50,425 bases of DNA from Spirochaetia bacterium (GTDB lineage Bacteria > Spirochaetota > Leptospiria > Leptospirales > Leptonemataceae): contig VFLI01000047.1 in assembly GCA_009885105.1 (NCBI GenBank), positions 1 through 50,425 on the forward strand, given 5' to 3'. The notes beneath the pieces are model-generated. The model had not been told where the DNA came from. It saw only the letters and a program-made list of their open reading frames with translations, and ran no database searches. The number at the start of each line of letters is the position of its first letter. Within the stretch, counting starts at the first letter, position 1. Made by a program: the position numbers and the translations under genes. This document shows positions 24,597 through 32,123 of the stretch, piece after piece.

Positions 24597-26921
24597 TCAA
24601 GGCCAGGCGGTGCGGTAGGTGAACTCAACTTTCGGCACGGTCAGAGGTATCTCGAACGACTGCATCGTAAATTTTCTGTCCTCCCGGGAAAGATCGACAG
24701 CGGTGCCGTCGACTTTTTTTCCGCGCAGCATCATATAGCGGTACTGAACCGGCAGGCGCAGCTTAATTGTTTTGTATTTAGGAGCGAATTTTTTTTTCAG
24801 AACATTCATCGTCAGCGTGATATTTCCGCTGCGGTCCCGCTTCCCATCGATCTCCTGTTCGTAATAATCGCCCTGAAGAGCTTTGAGCGATGTTCCATCG
24901 TCGAGATGGACGAAGCCCTTGATTGTTGTGTCCGGATAAATTTCCAGTATCAGCTCCGATTCCATGCTGGCCTGCGCGTTCTGAAGCGCGCGGCATACGG
25001 GCAGGATGCTGCCGGCCCGGACAAAGAGCGGATACGAGCCTGGACGAATGTTGAATTCCAGTTTTGCCGGCCCGGAATGTTTTTTGCCGGTTTCGTATTC
25101 GTACCAGTCGCCGGGCGGCAGGTACACTGTACGCGATGTAACGCCCGGCGAAAGAATCGGAGCCGCCATCAGGCACGGTCCCAGGAAAAACTGGTCGGCC
25201 GGGCTTTCCGGGATTTCCGGGAATTCATAGAATACGGGCCGCACGATCGGCGCAAGCGTCTTGACGCTTTGCCACATCAGTCCGTATATATAAGGAAGAA
25301 GACGGTAACGCCGGCGGATGTGTTTTTTTGACGACTCAAGAACTTCCGGCCCGAAACTCCAGGGCTCCTGATCCGGCGAATACAGCACGGTGTGCGCGCG
25401 GAAAAAAGGCATCAGCGATCCAAGCTCCATCCACCGGGCGAAGAGCTCCTTATTCTTAAATAACTTTACCATCCCTGTCAGGCCTCTTCGCCCGCCGAAC
25501 CCGCCCACATCAGCGCCGCTGAAAGGAACTCCGCTCAAACCAAGATTGATGACCATGTTCAGATTGTCACGAAGCTGTTCCCAGGATGAATAGTTGTCCC
25601 CGGTCCAGACTGCGGCGTGTTTCTGGATGCCGCAGAAGGCGGAGCGTGTCAGAACAAAGGATCTTTCATCGGGACGGAATTTTTTGAATGCGCCGCAACT
25701 TGCGTCCGCTTCCAGATTCGCGTAGATATTTCTGTTTTCCGCATGACTGCCCGTGCTGTGCCGGATATCCTGCGAAAGCACATCGATTTTTTTGCCGACG
25801 CGAAGAACCGGATCGTTCATATCGTTCCAGATTCCGGAAACTCCCGCTCTGAACAGAGGCTCGTGGCACTGCGACCACCACTTTCGCGCGTTCTCATTTG
25901 TAAAATCAACGAATGCCGTTTTGCCAGGCCAGACCTTGCCCAGATACGGATCGCCGTTGGCCTTCACGCAGAAATATCGGCCGCTTTTTCCGTCTTCGTA
26001 CACGGTGTAGCCGTCCTTCACATGCACGCCCGGATCGACGATTGCCACCGTCCGCATTCCCATCTCCGCGAGTTTTCTGTGCAGCTCCTCCGGATCTGGA
26101 AACCTGTCGGGATGCCAGGTGAAAACATCGTAGTCGTTCATGTAATGGATATCGAGATGGATCGCATCGCAGGGAATTTCTTCTTCGCGGAATCGCTTCG
26201 CCAGTTCGAGAACTCGGTCGGCAGTTTTGTACGACCAGCGTGACTGATGGTATCCCAGCGACCATACCGGCGGCAGAAATGCCTTGCCCGTGATGTCGGA
26301 ATATTTGTTCAAAATTTCAGGCAGAGTTCCGGAGAACAGCATCACATCGATCGGAACGCTTCTTTCGTTTGCCGCCAGTTCCATTTGAATGGAAGGTCCG
26401 CCCGGATTCGATTCAGAACCGTAAATGCTGACCTTCATCGGCAGAAGAATGTGCGCAAAAATTCCAATAAAATCCCGCTGCCGTCGGATGATAAAAAACG
26501 GAAACGTCGAGTAGGACGCGCCTTTCACGGAATAAAAAAGCGTGTCCAGATTCATCAGCTCGAACTGCTGGTTGTTTCGATTGGGGAATCCCGTTGCGGC
26601 GCCAAAACCATAGATGATATCCGTCACCTGAATGCCGATTTGCAGAGACGCTTTGCTGCCCTGTTCGATCACAATACTGCCGCTGATGATCTCGCCGGAC
26701 TGCCCCGATACCCGGAAATTGCCGGTGGGCGGATCGAAAATAAAACGCAGCGCTTTTTTCTGGGCGCGGAGCATTCCCTGTGCGTCTCTGTGAACCGCTA
26801 TTTTTTCCCAGGCCACATTCTGCAGTATGGGTGATTCCGGAAATTTGGACACCGGTTCCAGGTGCACTGAAAACCGGAAAACACTATCATGAAGCGCTGT
26901 CAGGACTGAATAGGATTGCAT
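24597..26921 (-). CDS. glycoside hydrolase family 31 (alpha-glucosidase/alpha-xylosidase type)
   Basis: Retaining alpha-glycosidase of about 774 residues. The N-terminal beta-sandwich (about 1-215) is followed by the TIM barrel: PPVWSLGYHQSRWSY, IPCDAIHLDIHYMNDYDVFT, then the nucleophile Asp367 in GIWNDMNDP and the acid/base Asp442 in VWTGDNYSSW, with GVPFSGADVGGFGG after it. Two C-terminal beta domains finish it. The usual WNDMNEP reads WNDMNDP here, a conservative change after the nucleophile. No signal peptide, so cytoplasmic. It probably acts on maltose-like or isomaltose-like oligosaccharides; the specificity inside GH31 cannot be fixed. ATG 26921 has GAGG 8 bases upstream; an in-frame GTG at 26930 is less likely. 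Confidence 0.93.
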   Translation of the reverse strand: MQSYSVLTALHDSVFRFSVHLEPVSKFPESPILQNVAWEKIAVHRDAQGMLRAQKKALRFIFDPPTGNFRVSGQSGEIISGSIVIEQGSKASLQIGIQVTDIIYGFGAATGFPNRNNQQFELMNLDTLFYSVKGASYSTFPFFIIRRQRDFIGIFAHILLPMKVSIYGSESNPGGPSIQMELAANERSVPIDVMLFSGTLPEILNKYSDITGKAFLPPVWSLGYHQSRWSYKTADRVLELAKRFREEEIPCDAIHLDIHYMNDYDVFTWHPDRFPDPEELHRKLAEMGMRTVAIVDPGVHVKDGYTVYEDGKSGRYFCVKANGDPYLGKVWPGKTAFVDFTNENARKWWSQCHEPLFRAGVSGIWNDMNDPVLRVGKKIDVLSQDIRHSTGSHAENRNIYANLEADASCGAFKKFRPDERSFVLTRSAFCGIQKHAAVWTGDNYSSWEQLRDNLNMVINLGLSGVPFSGADVGGFGGRRGLTGMVKLFKNKELFARWMELGSLMPFFRAHTVLYSPDQEPWSFGPEVLESSKKHIRRRYRLLPYIYGLMWQSVKTLAPIVRPVFYEFPEIPESPADQFFLGPCLMAAPILSPGVTSRTVYLPPGDWYEYETGKKHSGPAKLEFNIRPGSYPLFVRAGSILPVCRALQNAQASMESELILEIYPDTTIKGFVHLDDGTSLKALQGDYYEQEIDGKRDRSGNITLTMNVLKKKFAPKYKTIKLRLPVQYRYMMLRGKKVDGTAVDLSREDRKFTMQSFEIPLTVPKVEFTYRTAWP

Positions 26922-27017
26922 AATCGGCACCTCTGTGTGTTGTTTTTATTGTCGGTTCCAGACAGCCCGGATTCAAGTTCTTGCCCGGCAGAAGCCAGTT
27001 TAAATTATAGGACCCAT

Positions 27018-28040
27018 ATGAATATTTCCGGAAAGAAGAAATACATTCCATTTGTCGCGATTCCGATTTTTCTATTTGTCGGCTTTTTATTAATTCCGGG
27101 AAGGGATTACAGGCACAGCGCGGCACGGCTGCCGGCCTCCTTTGATGAATACTATAAATCAGAGCTGGCGGAGGCGGTCAGGGACCAGGCGCGGCCCGGA
27201 ACCGAGCCGAAAATGCTGAGTTTTTCTCCCGGCAAAGCAAAAGTTGCATTTTTATACATTCACGGATTTAAAGCATCTAGAGCGGAGGGAGAGGCCGTGA
27301 TGGACAACATGGCACAGAAATTTCGGGCCAGCATCTATTACCTGCGTCTGCCCGGACACGGCACGAACATGGAGGATCAGGCGGCCCGTTCCTATTCGGA
27401 ATATCTGGACGAATCGGAAAACGCCCTGCAGATGGTGTCGACCCTGGGAGAAAAAGTCATCGTTGTGGGAACGAGCATGGGAGGACTGATTGCGACATAT
27501 CTGGCAGCTCAGCATCCGGATACAATCGCCGGCCTGATTCTGGCATCGCCGTTCTTTGAGCCTGTCAATCCTCTGGGGGACATCGCCGCGTATCCGGGAG
27601 GAATCTGGTTTATGGAGACAGTGCGCGGAACCAAGATCTGGGATACATCCATCAATCCGAAGGACCCGTCGGACAGGCGGCTTCCAGGCTACGAAAAATA
27701 CTGGTACGTTCAGACATACTACGCCGCGGTTCGCTCCCTCATTCAGATGAAAAATTTTATCAACCGGCCGTCGACAATCGCCCGTGTTACGGTCCCGGTG
27801 GAGCTTTTCTACTATTATAAAGATGAGGCCAATCAGGACGGCACCGCCTCCGTTCCAGCAATGCTCGATACCTTCAGTCATTTTGGCGGAACCCGGGCAC
27901 ACGCTCTGAACCGAAGTTTTGCCGTGGCCAATGGAAATCACGTGATGCTGAGCAAGTGGGTTCCAACGGACAAAGAGTTTATTGAGAAAAGAATGGAAGA
28001 ATTCATCAACGATATTCTTCTTTATAATACGCATCAATAG
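27018..28040 (+). CDS. membrane-anchored alpha/beta hydrolase
   Basis: 340 residues with an N-terminal membrane anchor (about 10-27, PFVAIPIFLFVGFLLIPG) and a hydrolase domain: LYIHGFKASRAEGE oxyanion-hole strand, LRLPGHGTN, nucleophile Ser153 in VVGTSMGGL, Asp269 after YYYKDE and His308 in VANGNHVML. This looks like a monoacylglycerol-lipase/serine-aminopeptidase-like enzyme facing the periplasm. AGGA sits 6 bases before the ATG; an in-frame start 102 bases earlier would overlap the divergent GH31 gene and is rejected. It is followed by the GT2 gene after 28 bases, and the set up to 30181 seems to be one envelope-related operon. Substrate unknown. Confidence 0.85.
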   Translation: MNISGKKKYIPFVAIPIFLFVGFLLIPGRDYRHSAARLPASFDEYYKSELAEAVRDQARPGTEPKMLSFSPGKAKVAFLYIHGFKASRAEGEAVMDNMAQKFRASIYYLRLPGHGTNMEDQAARSYSEYLDESENALQMVSTLGEKVIVVGTSMGGLIATYLAAQHPDTIAGLILASPFFEPVNPLGDIAAYPGGIWFMETVRGTKIWDTSINPKDPSDRRLPGYEKYWYVQTYYAAVRSLIQMKNFINRPSTIARVTVPVELFYYYKDEANQDGTASVPAMLDTFSHFGGTRAHALNRSFAVANGNHVMLSKWVPTDKEFIEKRMEEFINDILLYNTHQ

Positions 28041-28068
28041 CGCAAAGCGCCAGCACAGAGATAACCTT

Positions 28069-28806
28069 ATGCCGAAAGTACTGGTCATCATTCCCGCCCA
28101 CAACGAAGAGCAGTCGATCTACGAGGTCGTGGCCTGGTCATTAAAATACGCCGACGTTTCCGTGACCGACGATGGAAGCCGCGACAGGACCGCGGAAATA
28201 CTGCGGACGCTGCAGAAGGAATGCAGGGAGGGAAAGCATACGCACAGCCTCCATGTCATCACTCATGAAAGAGCGACGCACATCCCCGGAGGTCTGCAGG
28301 ACGGCTTCAAATACGGCGTAGGGCAGGGTTACGAGTTCTGCATCACCATGGACGCCGGTCTTTCGCACGATCCCAACGCGCTGCCTTCTTTCATTAATTT
28401 CGATCCGTCCGTCGATGTCGTGATCGGCAGCAGGCAGGAAATGGAAAATGTGCCTCTCTACAGAAAAGTCATTTCCCGATGCGCGGCGCTGGTCGTGAAC
28501 TATTCACTTTCAAAGTCGTTTTTCGATCTGCGCGGTCCCAGGCTGCATGACTGCACGAGCGGGTTCCGCCGGTATTCACGCCGGGCTTCCGACATCATCG
28601 CTCTGGCCGACCTGAAATCAAAGGCCTTTGACTTTCATATGGAAGCTCTGTCGCTGGCATTGCGAGAGGGATTGACCGCCGCGGAAAATCCCATCAAATA
28701 TGTTTTTTCGAATTCTTCATTCAACAGCCGTGTTCTGCGTCAGGCCATGAGATTCGGTCTGCATCTGATTGCAACCAAGAGATCCGGCACGAGACGATCG
28801 CACTGA
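28069..28806 (+). CDS. glycosyltransferase family 2
   Basis: A 245-residue GT-A enzyme resembling dolichol-phosphate mannose synthase-like GT2: VIIPAHNEEQSI, the nucleotide-binding VTDDGSRDRTAEIL (Asp34-Asp35), and TMDAGLSHDP at 94-102. In the common family motif this reads MDADLSHDP; the second Asp of DxD is Gly97 here. Some GT2 branches have DAGGSHDP-like variants, so it need not be dead. DCTSGFRRYSR and FHMEALSLALREG are the acceptor-side elements. It is soluble without the C-terminal membrane helices. It presumably transfers a sugar to a lipid carrier used by the GT-C-like protein encoded next. The start is set by family length; the ribosome-binding site is weak. Confidence 0.87.
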   Translation: MPKVLVIIPAHNEEQSIYEVVAWSLKYADVSVTDDGSRDRTAEILRTLQKECREGKHTHSLHVITHERATHIPGGLQDGFKYGVGQGYEFCITMDAGLSHDPNALPSFINFDPSVDVVIGSRQEMENVPLYRKVISRCAALVVNYSLSKSFFDLRGPRLHDCTSGFRRYSRRASDIIALADLKSKAFDFHMEALSLALREGLTAAENPIKYVFSNSSFNSRVLRQAMRFGLHLIATKRSGTRRSH

Positions 28807-28819
28807 AAGAAAGGCGTCT

Positions 28820-30181
28820 ATGTTGAAACAAATCCTCAGCTTTCTGGATCGGTCGAGGCAGTTTCTCAATGCCAGGTCCTTTCTATTTTATCTGATTATT
28901 CTGACCATTGTCTATCTGGTATCCGCTGCCGCCGTGCTTGCGCGCTATGAATTCAATCCCAGCTCTCTCGTTCGTTTTGGCGAGTACTACGCCCGCCAGA
29001 ATCCGGATCTGATCCCGGAGGGCGCCGTGATTTTTATCGGCAACGAAGAGCACGGCGGCAACGGCTACGACGGTCAGATTTTTTACTTTTTTGGCCGGAC
29101 TCTGTTTTCCCCCGGAGCGTGGCCCGCGGGATTCAACAATGCGTACCGCGCGCCCAGGATTGGGTATCCGTTTCTGGCCGGGCTTTTCTCGGTTTTCGGC
29201 TCAGGCGGCGTTGTCTGCGGAATGATTCTCACGCAGATTTCGCTGATCGCCTTCAGCGCCCTGTGTCTCTTCCGGCTGCTGCATCCAGACCGGAGATATC
29301 TGCTTCTGTTTTATGTGATTTCGCCCTTCAATCTGCAGTGCTTCACTCTGCTTGTCAGCGACAGCGTGATGATATCGCTCTGCGTCATTGGCTGGTATTT
29401 GCTGAACCGGGCCGTGGAATCTCAGGACAGTTGCGGCATCAACAGGAAGGGCTGCCGACGTGCGACGGCACTCTATCTTCTGTCCTGGATCTTTTTCTCT
29501 CTGGCGCTTCTGACAAAGGAGTCGGCGCTATTTTTTCTGTTTCCCCTGGGACTTGCGGCTCTGCTCCGCCTGCGCTATGCGCAGATTGCCGTCGTGGCCG
29601 GGACGCTGCTCCCGTATATTCTCTGGCAGTTGTATCTGCGTCAGGCGCACGGCATGGTGCCGGCCGGCGTTCTGAAGATTTTTCTTTCGCCGCTGGACGG
29701 CATTCTGGGTCTGGCCGACGCTTCGCTCTTTGCCGCCGCGGATTTTCTTCGAACGCCTGGAGGGGCGGCCGCCGGCGCTCTCGTCAAAATTTCAGCGCGT
29801 ATACTTTTGCTTTTAATGATACCCGCGGCCATTTACACGCTTTTTTCAGGACGACGATCGCAGCTGCTTCCCTTTCGTCTGGCTCTCGTTCTACTTCTGG
29901 CCAGCGTCATCATCGCCGATTACTACTATTTCTGGGGCATCTACGAAAATATCAGCCGCATGTTCACGCTGATCGTGCCGATTCTGATTTTGCTGAAGAA
30001 TCAGGACGACGAAAGTTACACGGCGCCGGCGTTTGGTATATTGAGCGTGCTTTTCGTTATGGTATTTATACGAATCGTTTTTCTGACGCCGCAGTTTCCA
30101 TATGAAATATATAAAAAATATCAAGGGCCGCAGTATGAGAGGGCGCCGGTGCCAGGTATGCGGGCCTGGCCGGGGAGTTGA
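28820..30181 (+). CDS. polytopic membrane protein, GT-C glycosyltransferase-like
   Basis: 453 residues with about ten hydrophobic helices. After the first helix (FYLIILTIVYLVSAAAVLAR) a periplasmic loop holds GYDGQIFYFF and a further loop holds AYRAPRIGYPFLAGLF, a pattern seen in uncharacterised bacterial integral membrane proteins related to polyprenyl-phosphate-sugar-dependent GT-C enzymes. The loop Asp in GYDGQ would be the catalytic candidate. It lies 13 bases after the GT2 gene with AAAGG before its ATG, and a DPM1-like GT2 next to a GT-C candidate is the expected pair for adding a sugar to an envelope glycan or protein. Exact function is not known. Confidence 0.7.
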   Translation: MLKQILSFLDRSRQFLNARSFLFYLIILTIVYLVSAAAVLARYEFNPSSLVRFGEYYARQNPDLIPEGAVIFIGNEEHGGNGYDGQIFYFFGRTLFSPGAWPAGFNNAYRAPRIGYPFLAGLFSVFGSGGVVCGMILTQISLIAFSALCLFRLLHPDRRYLLLFYVISPFNLQCFTLLVSDSVMISLCVIGWYLLNRAVESQDSCGINRKGCRRATALYLLSWIFFSLALLTKESALFFLFPLGLAALLRLRYAQIAVVAGTLLPYILWQLYLRQAHGMVPAGVLKIFLSPLDGILGLADASLFAAADFLRTPGGAAAGALVKISARILLLLMIPAAIYTLFSGRRSQLLPFRLALVLLLASVIIADYYYFWGIYENISRMFTLIVPILILLKNQDDESYTAPAFGILSVLFVMVFIRIVFLTPQFPYEIYKKYQGPQYERAPVPGMRAWPGS

Positions 30182-30196
30182 AAAAAGAGGAGAGGT

Positions 30197-30224
30197 TTCA
30201 CGCAGAGATCGCAGAGACGCAGAG
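30197..30224. repeat. dispersed intergenic phrase (CACGCAGAGATCGCAGAG)
   Basis: Reads TTCACGCAGAGATCGCAGAG then ACGCAGAG on the plus strand. It belongs to the phrase family found several times in this window and lies in the 65-base gap after the GT-C-like gene. Confidence 0.65.
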
Positions 30225-30246
30225 GGGGAGGGATTAAGAGAAGAGT

Positions 30247-30279
30247 TTAGCCACGAAACGACACGAAGAGCACGAAAGA
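30247..30279. repeat. dispersed intergenic phrase (CCACGAAACGACACGAAGAG)
   Basis: TTAGCCACGAAACGACACGA then AGAGCACGAAAG. It overlaps the last eleven codons of the minus-strand lipoprotein gene, whose TAA stop is the first three bases of the phrase. Confidence 0.65.
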
Positions 30280-30771
30280 AGAGGGCGGAATAAAGGATAT
30301 CGTCGCGTGAAGATGCGCGGCGAAATTATTTTCTGAGTTAAAGGCCGGTGTAGTTGCCGTGTAGATTGCGCCTAGATTGATGCAGTAAGTCTGGCAAGTG
30401 CCAGCGCTTGTGCAGGGAGTCGTAACTCCTGGATAGTAAACCTGTTCAGTGGTTGACGATCTGCAGGATCCATAATTTGAGATTGAAGTCGATGTTCCCG
30501 GACATTTTATTGTACTGAAAATACCGGTTGTGCAGCCAATTATTGTGCCATAAGCATTTGCACATTTAAAATTAATACTCCGTTGATCGCAACTGCTGTT
30601 AAAACCAGTAATGTATTGATAAGCAAAAAGTATGAGCAGGTTTGTTGACGTATCGTCTTCTTTCTTTGGGCACGCCGTAAATCCCAATACGCACATCATC
30701 GTTACACAGACAACGGCCGCAATTCTGTAAATATTTTCCCATCTTCGCTCGCCCCCGGGCCGAAAGGCCAT
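30247..30771 (-). CDS. Cys-rich small lipoprotein
   Basis: Starting at ATG 30771 (GGATGGG a few bases upstream) the product is 174 residues. After a basic start and hydrophobic segment (IAAVVCVTMMCVLGFTAC) the candidate lipidated Cys is followed by PKKEDDTSTNLLILF. The mature part is Ser/Thr-rich with about ten Cys spread through CDQRSINFKCANAYG, CTTGIFSTIKCPG and CTSAGTCQTYC, pointing to a disulfide-rich surface or periplasmic protein. The CxKKEDDSTxxLLxL opening is shared with the lipoprotein at 45919. The final residues (SSFVLFVSFRG) are encoded by a dispersed repeat, so the original C-terminus may have been replaced. Function unknown; the exact start is uncertain. Confidence 0.65.
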   Translation of the reverse strand: MAFRPGGERRWENIYRIAAVVCVTMMCVLGFTACPKKEDDTSTNLLILFAYQYITGFNSSCDQRSINFKCANAYGTIIGCTTGIFSTIKCPGTSTSISNYGSCRSSTTEQVYYPGVTTPCTSAGTCQTYCINLGAIYTATTPAFNSENNFAAHLHATISFIPPSSFVLFVSFRG

Positions 30772-30842
30772 TTTTTTCCCATCCGGGGCCGGGGCCGGGG
30801 AAAGCAAAAAATTCTTGAAATTAAAGAAATTTTGCGCAACGC

Positions 30843-30871
30843 TTGACAATTTATTTACCTCCTGTTATCAT
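30843..30871 (+). promoter_or_regulatory. near-consensus sigma-70 promoter
   Basis: TTGACA (30843-30848), 17-base spacer, TATCAT (30866-30871). Transcription would start near 30878-30880, which is at or beyond the Shine-Dalgarno AGGAGG (30872-30877) of the gene starting at 30886. This would give a leaderless or nearly leaderless mRNA unless another upstream start is used. Confidence 0.65.
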
Positions 30872-30880
30872 AGGAGGGTA
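30856..30880 (+). promoter_or_regulatory. inverted repeat covering -10 box and Shine-Dalgarno
   Basis: TACCTCCT (30856-30863) pairs with AGGAGGGTA (30872-30880, one bulged G) around an 8-base loop. As DNA it is an operator-like dyad over the -10 element; as RNA, if transcription begins upstream, it would mask AGGAGG. Confidence 0.5.
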
Positions 30881-30885
30881 TGAGT

Positions 30886-31344
30886 ATGTCGGAACATATG
30901 ATTCTGGGTTTCTTGAGCATTGCAACAGTATTGATTGTAGCCGGGACGTTTGCTTATCTGGTATTTGATGGGCGCCGTGGAATTGAATTTCTGAACGCAA
31001 AGTATCTCCTGTTCGGGGAGGCTATGCGGCGGGATCGGGTGGAAACTCGAACTATGATGAAACAGATTCATCGGGAGACCCAAACAACTCTCGACCGCAT
31101 GGATGCGGAGAGCTCCAGACGAGGTCGTCGCGACCGTCGCGATCTGCTGGTGATTCGGGCACAGAATCGGCGCTCCCTGGAAATTTTACGGGAATCCAAA
31201 GTAATGGCTCTCGAGTCTAAAGCAATGGCGCTGCAGTCTCAAGCCATGGCCAGGGATTCTGAAATATTGGTTCGAATGATGCTGGAGCGTCTGGATAGAA
31301 ATGGCGGTAAGCCGCCGGAGCCGGGAACTCAGGGCAAACCTTAA
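30886..31344 (+). CDS. small single-pass membrane protein with heptad repeats
   Basis: 152 residues: one N-terminal membrane helix (about 6-26, GFLSIATVLIVAGTFAYLVF), then a long charged helix that is very basic in the middle (SSRRGRRDRRD), followed by a near-perfect run of 7-residue units SKVMALE, SKAMALQ, SQAMARD at about 107-127. The design predicts a membrane-tethered coiled coil facing the cytoplasm. No family is recognised. The ATG at 30886 is 8 bases from AGGAGG; an ATG at 30880 is only 2 bases away and less likely. Its promoter is unusually strong and overlaps an inverted repeat. It lies upstream of the opposite-strand tRNA pair. Confidence 0.7.
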   Translation: MSEHMILGFLSIATVLIVAGTFAYLVFDGRRGIEFLNAKYLLFGEAMRRDRVETRTMMKQIHRETQTTLDRMDAESSRRGRRDRRDLLVIRAQNRRSLEILRESKVMALESKAMALQSQAMARDSEILVRMMLERLDRNGGKPPEPGTQGKP

Positions 31345-31383
31345 TCGTAGAAGAGGATTCACCGCAGGGGTGCGTAGAAAAAT

Positions 31384-31465
31384 TGGGCAGAGAAGGATTC
31401 GAACCTTCGAAGGCGTAGCCGCCAGATTTACAGTCTGGTCCCTTTAACCACTCGGGAATCTGCCC
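31384..31465 (-). tRNA. tRNA-Tyr (GTA)
   Basis: On the minus strand the acceptor stem GGGCAGA pairs with TCTGCCC followed by discriminator A. The anticodon loop is in CAGACTGTAAATCTGG, anticodon GTA; a long variable arm follows, as expected for tRNA-Tyr, and the T arm has GGTTCGAATCC. CCA is not encoded. It is 27 bases after tRNA-Thr and probably cotranscribed with it. Confidence 0.96.
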
Positions 31466-31492
31466 ATGAAATGTCTTTTTTCAAAAAAACTG

Positions 31493-31565
31493 TGCTGCCT
31501 GTAGGCTTCGAACCCACGACCTGCTGATTACAAATCAGCTGCTCTACCAGCTGAGCTAAGGCAGC
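31493..31565 (-). tRNA. tRNA-Thr (TGT)
   Basis: Minus strand, 73 bases: acceptor GCTGCCT paired with AGGCAGC, D arm TAGCTCAGCTGGTAGAGC, anticodon stem-loop CTGATTTGTAATCAG with anticodon TGT, and T arm GTGGGTTCGAAGCC. All stems pair. CCA is not encoded. A promoter-like element lies just upstream. Confidence 0.97.
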
Positions 31566-31578
31566 CTGCTCCAAAGAC

Positions 31579-31606
31579 GAATTATTACAAATGCCTTCCC
31601 GGTCAA
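31579..31606 (-). promoter_or_regulatory. candidate promoter of the tRNA-Thr/tRNA-Tyr unit
   Basis: Minus strand TTGACC (31606-31601), 16 bases, TAATTC (31584-31579); a transcript would begin about 7 bases before the tRNA-Thr 5' end. The rest of 31607-31756 shows nothing identifiable. Confidence 0.5.
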
Positions 31607-31756
31607 GCAGGATTGTGCTGCGATTCCTGCGGCTCAGGCCCTGCCTGAGATGAAAGAGTTTGACTAAAAATCGGGGCGACGAAGACAGACACTATCACCC
31701 GGGAATGAGGCAGCGGAGAAGGACACATTCAACCAACTGGTAACTGGATCCGGCCA

Positions 31757-32102
31757 ATGCGACACGCGCTGTTTTTCTCCAGTGCCGGTCTTCTGATGGT
31801 CTCGGCGGGCGTATATTTAGGGAACTGCTGGCATTCCGGAAGCATATTTGGAGTGAAGACGCACGATCCGCTGAATCTTTCCGGCTGCGGTAATTTTTGG
31901 GGCGGTGACGATTCTAATCGTTGTCTTTTTTCTTAAACTGGCCGGCGTCACTCTGAACAGCTACAGGCAGCGATATCAGACGATTCAAAATGCGCCTGGA
32001 GAAATTTTGATTGTCCGGGATTTCGTCACAGAGTCGTCTATGTACGATGAATACTATGCCAGACCGATTCACATGATTCAGAATCCGGCGGACTGCCGGT
32101 AA
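31757..32102 (+). pseudogene. small two-helix membrane protein split by a frameshift
   Basis: ATG 31757 opens a frame with one membrane helix (ALFFSSAGLLMVSAGVYLG) that ends in a TAA near 31935. A second frame from about 31895 to 32102 provides another helix (VTILIVVFFLKLAGV) and a soluble tail (YQTIQNAPGEILIVRDFV). Removing one base from the T5/G4 run near 31891-31899 joins them as NFGAVTILIVV, giving a protein of about 114 residues. No family is recognised. It may be genuinely broken or the extra base may be a sequence error. Confidence 0.5.
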
Positions 32103-32123
32103 AGCCGTTTCGTAAGAGGCGCT

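Noticed and set aside
29119..30105. A 328-codon open frame inside the GT-C-like gene in another frame
   Set aside because: Ser/Arg/Ala-rich translation typical of a shadow frame; the membrane-protein frame has helices and conserved loops.
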